Assembly: GCF_021366795.1 (NCBI RefSeq)
Contig: NZ_JAHCPS010000006.1
Coordinates: 62,001-126,000, forward strand
Length of the DNA stretch: 64,000 nt
Direction of reading: 5' to 3'
DNA from: Macrococcoides caseolyticum
Lineage (GTDB): Bacteria > Bacillota > Bacilli > Staphylococcales > Staphylococcaceae
Part shown: piece after piece, positions 58,871-64,000 of the stretch
Numbering within the stretch: the stretch's first letter is position 1
How the letters are laid out: each line of letters opens with the position of its first letter
Notes under the pieces: generated by a model
Told to the model about the DNA's origin: nothing
Seen by the model: only the letters and a program-made list of their open reading frames with translations
The model's database searches: none
Translations under genes and position numbers: made by a program

Positions 58871-58880
58871 TCATGTTTAT

Positions 58881-58976
58881 CTAGCGCTTAATCTCTTCCA
58901 TAATAAACGCTTCGAAGATGTCGCCTTCTTTAACGTCATTAAAGTTTTCGATTGTGATACCAATATTTTCCAATAG
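58881..58976 (-). pseudogene. infB: 3' end of infB (translation initiation factor IF-2), prophage attachment remnant
   Basis: On the minus strand the last 31 or so codons read [21 protein letters not shown], then AFIMEEIKR and a stop. This matches the conserved C-terminus of IF-2. Upstream the reading continues only to a stop at about 59017, and nothing of the IF-2 body is present before phage-type genes begin. The fragment is therefore the chromosomal copy of an infB 3' end split by an integration; the complete gene with the duplicated end would be at the other side, beyond the window. Confidence 0.8.
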
Positions 58977-59016
58977 CTCAATCCATTGATATAATAACGT
59001 TTCCCAACTTCTGTAC

Positions 59017-59109
59017 CTCTAAATTATAGCTTACAGTCATTAATACTGTCAAATGTTCATTACAAAAATAGAATCGAAAACCCAACTGAATAAAAATCCA
59101 CAAATAATA
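59017..59109. other. junction between infB fragment and accessory genes
   Basis: AT-rich, no gene or hairpin recognised. The attachment crossover must lie at or near the infB fragment. The core cannot be defined without the other end. Confidence 0.35.
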
Positions 59110-59125
59110 AAAGTATTACTTTTGT
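59110..59125 (+). promoter_or_regulatory. shared 16-bp operator candidate, copy 1
   Basis: AAAGTATTACTTTTGT with the palindromic core AAAGTA-T-TACTTT. The identical sequence stands before the facing operon at 61278-61293, in the same orientation relative to its gene. It overlaps a possible TTGTAA -35 box. Confidence 0.6.
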
Positions 59126-59135
59126 AAACTAATTA

Positions 59136-59168
59136 TTGACATATTAATAATCATGGTTTATTATTAAT
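59136..59168 (+). promoter_or_regulatory. promoter of the 234-residue gene with overlapping dyad
   Basis: TTGACA (59136-59141), 17 bp, TATTAT (59159-59164). A perfect inverted repeat ATTAATAAT (59143-59151) / ATTATTAAT (59160-59168) covers the spacer and -10, so the promoter looks repressible. Confidence 0.65.
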
Positions 59169-59199
59169 TTATCAAATAAATCAAAGGGAGATTGGTAAT

Positions 59200-59904
59200 A
59201 TGAGCACAATTACATTAGAAAATTTTAAAGAGTATGCAGTTAAAGAATTAGTGAATATTTATGAAAACGAATTTATCAACAAAGACTTCTTTCACAACCT
59301 TATTAAAGAAACATTTGATTTTTATTATGAAGGTATCAAAACTTGTTTAAAACAAACTAAAGATGATGAAAAACGTATTGAGAAAAACAATGAAAAATAT
59401 GAAGAGAATAAGCAGATTCCAGAATTAAAAAATAGGATTTATGAAGATAATCAGATTGGTTTCTATCTAGAATTAGAAGACTTAAAGACAAATAAAATTA
59501 TTGGTGGCAATGGTTATACTGGATATGATTTAGCTACTTATGAATATGTTCTAAGAGATAATTTACGTCAACATTTATTATATTCATATTTAGGTGATAT
59601 TTATAAAGCTTATGATTGCTCTGAATATGCTGATGAATTTATTGATTTTAATTCTGAATTAGAATGTGTCTTTGAAGAGATGATTGAGTTCTTTAAAGAT
59701 AAATCTATACATGAAATTATTCTTGATGATATTACATTAGAAAGTTTTAACAAATTAAATGAAGAGTTAGCAGCATTACAATATGAATATCAAGATTTAA
59801 AAACTGATTATAAACAACTAAAAGTTAATCATGATGATTTAGAAAGATTTATAGAATCAAGAGGATTAAAAGAAGATTTTTTTGAGTATGTAACTAGTTT
59901 ATAA
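59200..59904 (+). CDS. unrecognised acidic protein in the prophage accessory position
   Basis: A 234-residue cytoplasmic protein with many Glu, Asp, Lys and Tyr, no signal peptide or span. The N-terminal two thirds look helical (TLENFKEYAVKELVNIYENEF). One Gly-rich turn (NKIIGGNGYTGYDLA) stands in the middle, and residues about 180-225 form a coiled coil (LNEELAALQYEYQDLKTDYK). No family recognised. ATG after AAAGGGAG. Strong regulated promoter. It is the only plus-strand gene of the right end, faces the two-gene unit below and shares its upstream motif. Probably a lysogenic-conversion gene. Confidence 0.75.
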   Translation: MSTITLENFKEYAVKELVNIYENEFINKDFFHNLIKETFDFYYEGIKTCLKQTKDDEKRIEKNNEKYEENKQIPELKNRIYEDNQIGFYLELEDLKTNKIIGGNGYTGYDLATYEYVLRDNLRQHLLYSYLGDIYKAYDCSEYADEFIDFNSELECVFEEMIEFFKDKSIHEIILDDITLESFNKLNEELAALQYEYQDLKTDYKQLKVNHDDLERFIESRGLKEDFFEYVTSL

Positions 59905-59925
59905 AATAACTATTATAATAGAAGA

Positions 59926-59959
59926 AAAGCACTTACTCAGATTTTTGAGCAGGTGCTTT
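59926..59959. terminator. bidirectional terminator between the facing accessory units
   Basis: AAAGCACTTACTCA / TGAGCAGGTGCTTT with T tracts on both sides. It includes the last codons of the membrane protein gene. Confidence 0.75.
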
Positions 59960-60691
59960 GTTTTGTTTTCTGCGTTTATATATTTTCTTTGAAGTATAAA
60001 ATATTACAATAACACCAATAATTAATATAATAATTGAAATTAGTAATAATGATAAGCTTCTAAATTGTGATTCTTTAAAAAATAATACGCTAATTAAAAT
60101 ACAAAATAAACTAGTCAATATTAATATTAATCCATTAATAATATATGATAATCTCCAATCAATTTCAGTATCTATAAGATTTCTAAAATTGTGGGTTGTT
60201 TTATCATTTTCAAAATGCTTAATATATTCAGTATCTTTATCAACTGTATCAGTTATTATCCTATCTTGATTTACAGTTTTTTCTTTACTCAAGTATACAA
60301 CTTTAATTAATGGATTAATTGAGATATAGTATTGCTTTTTATAATTTACAATTCTATAGTACCAGCCATTTACTTTAAATAAAAAATTAGAAAAATATAT
60401 ATATACGTAAATGTAGTAAAAGGTTGATAGAAAATAAAATAAATTAAATTCTGTCTTTTTAAATAAATCAAAATCATAATCATATATAAATGTATAATTA
60501 ACCCATATTATTAATACAACATATATTATTTGTTCAAAAATACTATTTTGTTTCTCTTCAATATACATTTTTTCAAATCTAGTTTTGCCTTTACTACCAT
60601 TTTTAATTCTTTGTAAGTGACCTAAAAAAACAAAAATTATAGCTGGTGCACCAAGCACTTTTATTATCAATTCAAATGTTTCAGCATTCAT
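59933..60691 (-). CDS. unrecognised multi-pass membrane protein, accessory unit
   Basis: A 252-residue membrane protein with hydrophobic spans at about 9-28, 52-72, 82-103, 183-206 and 212-233, an aromatic-rich third span (Tyr/Phe/Ile) and a basic C-terminus (KKIYKRRKQNKAPAQKSE). Between spans 3 and 4 is a soluble domain of about 75 residues. No family recognised. Its ATG overlaps the stop of the preceding gene by four bases (ATGA), so the two products are made together. Membrane proteins in this prophage position often block superinfection; here that is a guess. Confidence 0.75.
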   Translation of the reverse strand: MNAETFELIIKVLGAPAIIFVFLGHLQRIKNGSKGKTRFEKMYIEEKQNSIFEQIIYVVLIIWVNYTFIYDYDFDLFKKTEFNLFYFLSTFYYIYVYIYFSNFLFKVNGWYYRIVNYKKQYYISINPLIKVVYLSKEKTVNQDRIITDTVDKDTEYIKHFENDKTTHNFRNLIDTEIDWRLSYIINGLILILTSLFCILISVLFFKESQFRSLSLLLISIIILIIGVIVIFYTSKKIYKRRKQNKAPAQKSE

Positions 60692-61233
60692 TTATTAGGT
60701 CTCCCGTCTCTTACTTTACTAACCTCAAATGATTTAAAATACTTTTTCGCTTTAGCTTTATTTTTGAATTCCTGTACATCAATTTGATTGCCTCTGTCAT
60801 CATGTCTCACAACATAATATTTAATAAAATCACTAAAATAATAAACTCTATGTATTTTACCTTTTTGCTCTGGGTCAGTTAGAACAGTACCATTCTTATC
60901 TACTTTAAACCGAATTACTTCAATTTCGGGTACTAAACCGTTTTGTACTTCCCAATCAAAAAAGAAGTTATCTAACGCTATGTTTACAGCTTTAGTTTTG
61001 AATCCTGTTGCTAATTTACGTTCTCTATTTCTATCAGCTTCAGATAATTTATTATTTGCAAATGAACTATTTTTAGCATTCATTATTTCTAAACTTGCTT
61101 GTAAATGTTCTAACTTTTTGATGTTTTTATCATCAATTAAATATGTTTGTCTTTTATGTGTATCTTTAATATTAAACAGCGACCTAGTCATTTCATATTG
61201 AATAATCTGCTTTTTGATATTTTGTTCTTTCAT
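60688..61233 (-). CDS. unrecognised basic soluble protein, accessory unit
   Basis: A 181-residue Lys-rich protein. The N-terminal half is helical (LEHLQASLEIMNAKN, RERKLATGFKTKAVNIALDNFFFDWEV region); the C-terminal half has strands (RVYYFSDFIKYYVVRHDDRGNQ) and ends DGRPNK. No signal, span or known motif. ATG at 61233 after AGGGGTG. First gene of a two-gene unit with the membrane protein, under a promoter containing the shared 16-bp motif. It may be a cytoplasmic sensor or effector for the membrane partner, but nothing in the sequence proves it. Confidence 0.72.
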   Translation of the reverse strand: MKEQNIKKQIIQYEMTRSLFNIKDTHKRQTYLIDDKNIKKLEHLQASLEIMNAKNSSFANNKLSEADRNRERKLATGFKTKAVNIALDNFFFDWEVQNGLVPEIEVIRFKVDKNGTVLTDPEQKGKIHRVYYFSDFIKYYVVRHDDRGNQIDVQEFKNKAKAKKYFKSFEVSKVRDGRPNK

Positions 61234-61277
61234 GATAGCACCCCTGTAAATATTTTATATTATGGCAATATCATATC

Positions 61278-61293
61278 ACAAAAGTAATACTTT
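61278..61293 (-). promoter_or_regulatory. shared 16-bp operator candidate, copy 2
   Basis: On the minus strand AAAGTATTACTTTTGT, identical to 59110-59125. It ends in TTGTGA, a plausible -35, followed after 16 bp by TATAAA. The start codon of the two-gene unit is 45 bp away. Confidence 0.6.
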
Positions 61294-61311
61294 AATAAAA
61301 TGAGAACAAAT

Positions 61312-61352
61312 AAAAAAAAGAGCTGATACACCTGTTATAGATGTACCAGCTC
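61312..61352 (-). terminator. terminator of the phage lysis genes
   Basis: GAGCTGGTACATCT / AGGTGTATCAGCTC stem, then eight T on the minus strand, after the endolysin stop. Confidence 0.9.
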
Positions 61353-61394
61353 AATTAGTAGTTTTTTATATTATTTACCATTATTCAGAAATGG

Positions 61395-62678
61395 TTATTT
61401 TAATTTTATTACTTGGTCAACTTTTAAAATATCATTTTTAAGTTTATTTAATAATTTAAGTTTTTCTACTGTAGTATTATTAGCTTTTGCTATCTTCCAA
61501 AGTGTGTCATTTTTCTTTACTTTATAAGTCTTAGAATTTGATTTCTTCACTTTAGGTTTGTTATTAATTACTATGCTTGTTTCAATTTTAGAACCATGAA
61601 TACCTTCAGCAATTAACTTAGTGAATGTTTGTAAATTCTTATTGATATATGTCATGTCTTTTTTAGATGTGATGAAACCTAGTTCAACCAGACGATAGTT
61701 TACATTTTGTTGTTTAGCAACATTTACATTTAATAAGTTATCTCGTCTGTCAATTTCTCTTATAAGTCCAATTGTTTTTCTAAGAGCTTGTTGTATTCCT
61801 ATGTCTATACTATCTGCTTCTAAACCTTTAGCAATAATTACATGTCCACCTGTAGCTTTTGTAGCAGCATCTAAATGAAATTCAACAACAATGTCATACT
61901 TCTGTCTAGCTACCCAATACATACCATAATCTTTATAATTGCCAACATATTGACCATAAGCTGTATCTTGAAATAAATCTTGATTCATAGTGACACCACC
62001 ATAATATTCAACTGTGTGACCTACAGATTTAAGATACTTAGCAACATTGGGAACAATATATTTTCTGATAAAGTCACGTTCATTTGTACCATTGCCAACT
62101 GCTCCACTATCATTACTCATATAACCTTTACCATGACCAGCTACAAGTAATATCTTTTTACCCTTACTTTTAGGGGTAACTTTATTGATAGCTTTTTTAA
62201 CAGTTTGTTTAGCTTTAGTCACTACACTTGTTTTAAACTTAGGACGAATGAACCACATATCAGAACTATATTGATGACTTCTTTGAGTTGCTTTTTCCCA
62301 ACCCGTACCACCTTTAGCTTCACCTTGTGTCCATCCACCATTTAACCAGTTTTGTTCAACAACTACGAATATTTCTAGATTCGCACTTGTTACAATTGCT
62401 GTGTGACCATGATAACCATTTATACTAGAACCCCAAACTACGATATCTCCAGCTTTAGGTAAGAAACTAGGTGTATTCTTATAAACTGTTGCTTTACCAC
62501 TAAAATCATTTGCAAATGGTATATCTTTAGCACTAGCACCATTAAGTGAGCCACCAGAAATATAATTCCAGTAAGCATTAACAATATCCATGCATTGATA
62601 ACCATAAAATTTATCATAATCAAATTGCTTACCTATTGCTTTGTAAATCCAAGCTACTGCTTCTTTTTGTGTTTTCAT
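61395..62678 (-). CDS. phage endolysin: CHAP + amidase_3 + LysM
   Basis: A 427-residue peptidoglycan hydrolase. Residues about 1-145: CHAP domain with the catalytic Cys in YGYQCMDIVNAYW and His in GYHGHTAIVTS. About 170-350: N-acetylmuramoyl-L-alanine amidase type 3 with zinc ligands in LLVAGHGKG, NERDFIRKY and VVEFHLDAA and the catalytic Glu in VELGFIT. About 380-427: one LysM repeat (YKVKKNDTLWKIAKAN). No signal peptide, so a holin is needed for export. ATG at 62678 after AAAGGTGAC; a GTG at 62690 lies inside that site. Typical staphylococcal-type phage lysin, but with LysM rather than the usual SH3b cell-wall domain. Confidence 0.92.
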   Translation of the reverse strand: MKTQKEAVAWIYKAIGKQFDYDKFYGYQCMDIVNAYWNYISGGSLNGASAKDIPFANDFSGKATVYKNTPSFLPKAGDIVVWGSSINGYHGHTAIVTSANLEIFVVVEQNWLNGGWTQGEAKGGTGWEKATQRSHQYSSDMWFIRPKFKTSVVTKAKQTVKKAINKVTPKSKGKKILLVAGHGKGYMSNDSGAVGNGTNERDFIRKYIVPNVAKYLKSVGHTVEYYGGVTMNQDLFQDTAYGQYVGNYKDYGMYWVARQKYDIVVEFHLDAATKATGGHVIIAKGLEADSIDIGIQQALRKTIGLIREIDRRDNLLNVNVAKQQNVNYRLVELGFITSKKDMTYINKNLQTFTKLIAEGIHGSKIETSIVINNKPKVKKSNSKTYKVKKNDTLWKIAKANNTTVEKLKLLNKLKNDILKVDQVIKLK

Positions 62679-62710
62679 ATAAAATGTCACCTTTCATTCC
62701 AAATAAAAAA

Positions 62711-62734
62711 GAGACACCTTTTACAAAGTGTCTC
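62711..62734 (-). terminator. terminator between holin and endolysin genes
   Basis: GAGACAC / GTGTCTC stem followed by TTTTTTATT on the minus strand; it overlaps the last holin codons. Partial termination would lower endolysin expression. Confidence 0.75.
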
Positions 62735-63002
62735 CGTCTATATTGTTAGGTGCTCCAGTAGATTTACCTAACTTCTTTTGTGCTTTATATTTATTAAGTT
62801 TCTTCTGTGCTTGTCTTGCTTCATGTGTAAAGTTATTGTTGTACCACCAAGATAATCCTGTAGCTATAAAAGTAATAAACAAATTAATATCACTTTCATC
62901 AAAAGGTAATGGACTTATACCATTTGAAGCTAACCACAAATTAACCAATGACAACACTAAAAATACAGTTCTTGCAATAGTGCCTACATCAAAATTTTTC
63001 AT
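62721..63002 (-). CDS. phage holin, SPP1 type
   Basis: A 93-residue holin with two spans (TVFLVLSLVNLWLASNGI and INLFITFIATGLSWWYNNNF) and the family sequence SPLPFDESDINLFITF plus WWYNNNFT, then a charged C-terminus (ARQAQKKLNKYKAQKKLGK). Matches the Holin_SPP1 group. ATG after AAGGAGACG. Next to the endolysin as expected. Confidence 0.9.
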   Translation of the reverse strand: MKNFDVGTIARTVFLVLSLVNLWLASNGISPLPFDESDINLFITFIATGLSWWYNNNFTHEARQAQKKLNKYKAQKKLGKSTGAPNNIDGDTL

Positions 63003-63017
63003 GTTTTTTCCGTCTCC

Positions 63018-63077
63018 TTATTTACAATATCCAAAGAATAAACAGCTTAAAAAAGTAGCTCCACCTATGATTAACAT
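63018..63077 (-). CDS. 19-residue hydrophobic phage peptide
   Basis: Short frame MLIIGGATFLSCLFFGYCK with an excellent ribosome site (GAGGTGATTTAA before ATG 63077), between the holin and the coiled-coil protein. Such tiny hydrophobic peptides are common near phage holins. Function unknown; it could modulate the holin. Confidence 0.5.
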   Translation of the reverse strand: MLIIGGATFLSCLFFGYCK

Positions 63078-63091
63078 TTAAATCACCTCAC

Positions 63092-63529
63092 TTATAATAA
63101 GAATGGTAATATTGATACAGTACTAACAGCCATCTTCCAGAATGTGCCTATAATCATAAGTACTAAAGAGATGACAAAACCAGCTATTGTTCTTGTTTTC
63201 CATTTGTCGTTATCTTTCATGTCATTAGCTAAATTTGTGAAGTCTCTTATTGTAGTTTTTAATTCATTTTGCATATCCTTTTGTGAAAGTGTCTGTTGAT
63301 ACTGTGACTCAGTTAACTTATCAATTTTGTCGTAAAGCTTATCACTTTTTTCTTTCTGCATTAATTCATTTTCTTTAAGAATATGTTTGATATCTTGCTG
63401 ATTTTTCTCTATTTTTTCCATCATTGTTTTTTCGTTGCTATCAATTTTGTCATCTAATTCTTTTAATGTGATTTTGATTTCTTTCACTTCTTTTTCAATC
63501 GTTGTTACACGCTGTTTTAATGCTTCCAT
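63092..63529 (-). CDS. phage coiled-coil protein with C-terminal membrane span
   Basis: A 145-residue protein: heptad-rich coiled coil over residues about 1-105 (RVTTIEKEVKEIKITLKEL), one span at about 115-140 (FVISLVLMIIGTFWKM) at the end. Layout resembles the XhlA / DUF2951 proteins found before holins in staphylococcal and Bacillus phages. The ribosome site is weak (AGTGAT). Probably helps anchor the lysis complex; family assignment is by architecture only. Confidence 0.7.
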   Translation of the reverse strand: MEALKQRVTTIEKEVKEIKITLKELDDKIDSNEKTMMEKIEKNQQDIKHILKENELMQKEKSDKLYDKIDKLTESQYQQTLSQKDMQNELKTTIRDFTNLANDMKDNDKWKTRTIAGFVISLVLMIIGTFWKMAVSTVSILPFLL

Positions 63530-63554
63530 TTAATAAAATCACTACTTTCAAACA

Positions 63555-63589
63555 AAAATAAAAAAGCCCTACTTTAAAAGTAAGGCTTT
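63555..63589 (-). terminator. terminator after the 93-residue phage gene
   Basis: AAAGCCTTACTTT / AAAGTAGGGCTTT with T tail on the minus strand. Confidence 0.8.
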
Positions 63590-63604
63590 AACCATCCTTT
63601 TATC

Positions 63605-63886
63605 CTAAACCGTTGGTACTACTTCTTCTACAGTCTTAACAAATTTTACAGTAATATATTCCACACCATGTTCATGTAATCCATCAATCTCAGCTAACAT
63701 GTTTAACACATCGACACGTCTTTTAGCTTCTTCAGCAGTTGCATACTTAGTTGCAAACTGATATTCCATAGTAGGACTATAAATTCTGTTCGTTGGGTCA
63801 TAATAAATAGGCTCAATTTTTTCTACTTCGTTTTCTAATTTCTTTCTTGCAATGTAGTAAAATGTTTCAGTTGATAATATTGTCAT
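63605..63886 (-). CDS. small phage protein, unrecognised
   Basis: A 93-residue acidic protein (TILSTETFYYIARKKLENEV at the start; YATAEEAKRRVDVLNMLAEI near the middle; a C-terminal strand GVEYITVKFVKTVEEV). No family recognised. ATG with GAGGTG just upstream, own terminator, between tail-side genes and the lysis module, so probably a late gene. Confidence 0.65.
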   Translation of the reverse strand: MTILSTETFYYIARKKLENEVEKIEPIYYDPTNRIYSPTMEYQFATKYATAEEAKRRVDVLNMLAEIDGLHEHGVEYITVKFVKTVEEVVPTV

Positions 63887-63924
63887 AATAAATCCACCTC
63901 ATAATAATTTTTAGTATATAAAAT

Positions 63925-63946
63925 GAGGTTACTCAATAGCAACCTC
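63925..63946 (-). terminator. hairpin at the end of the right-edge gene
   Basis: GAGGTT / AACCTC stem including the stop codon, followed by ATTTTAT on the minus strand. Confidence 0.5.
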
Positions 63947-64000
63947 TTGTGGTGTATTAGGGCTTTCATTTAATAATCTTGCACGTTCAATTGCTAACTG
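63929..64000 (-). CDS. C-terminal end of a phage gene (cut by window edge)
   Basis: Last 23 codons of a minus-strand gene, ending ERARLLNESPNTPQEVAIE and a stop at 63929. Too short to assign. Its place before the 93-residue gene suggests a phage late or structural protein. Confidence 0.5.
   Translation of the reverse strand, partial: QLAIERARLLNESPNTPQEVAIE

Noticed and set aside
63018-63077. 19-residue peptide as a type I toxin
   Set aside because: It is shorter than known Fst/TxpA toxins and no antisense promoter or convergent RNA is evident. Kept as an unassigned phage peptide.

Overview
The window is low-GC Firmicutes chromosome from a member of the Staphylococcaceae. The core gene order (rbfA-truB-ribF-rpsO-pnp, rnjB-ftsK-ymfC-ymfF-ymfH-ymfI-ymfK-rodZ-pgsA-recA, rny-ymdB-korAB, miaB-ricA, mutS-mutL-glpP-glpFKD, miaA-hfq, hflX-ynbB-glnRA) is that of staphylococci. 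Several departures make a Macrococcus-like genus a better guess than Staphylococcus: no cinA next to recA, an HMP/thiamine transporter operon, extra genes between rny and ymdB, and rbfA separated from infB. The genus is an inference from layout and protein similarity only.

Layout. 1-2.9 kb: 5' part of hom, a frameshifted aspartate kinase and a DUF2332 gene. 3.2-8.7 kb: a small lipoprotein with a sigma-B-type promoter, then glnA-glnR, ynbB-hflX, a glutathione peroxidase and hfq-miaA. 9.6-15.3 kb: a lipase-like hydrolase and the glycerol regulon glpP-glpFK-glpD, with a promoter-overlapping cre site and a leader terminator. 15.3-22.3 kb: mutL, mutS, thiW, ricA, miaB. 22.4-25.4 kb: a decaying island with a truncated zinc-ribbon gene and a GntR-controlled ABC transporter of which only the ATPase and one permease are intact. 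25.5-29.1 kb: a heterodimeric ABC exporter. 29.2-32.8 kb: a DedA protein and the TPP-riboswitch-controlled thiY/thiX/thiZ operon. 32.9-57.3 kb: almost uninterrupted housekeeping genes, nearly all on the minus strand.

57.3-64.0 kb is the accessory end. rbfA has its own consensus sigma-A promoter. Upstream of it lie six 61-bp tandem repeats, each with a hairpin, then a NERD nuclease-like gene, then a terminator and a 3' fragment of infB with no body. Phage-type genes follow: a tri-domain endolysin, an SPP1-type holin, a coiled-coil membrane protein and small ORFs. The simplest reading is a prophage integrated in the 3' end of infB; the intact infB and the integrase end would lie beyond the right edge of the window.

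The strongest candidate for something undescribed is the lysogenic-conversion position between the infB fragment and the endolysin (59.1-61.3 kb). It holds three genes of unknown function in two facing transcription units. Both units start from promoters that carry the same 16-bp sequence with a palindromic core, which suggests common control. One unit is a translationally coupled soluble protein plus a multi-pass membrane protein.
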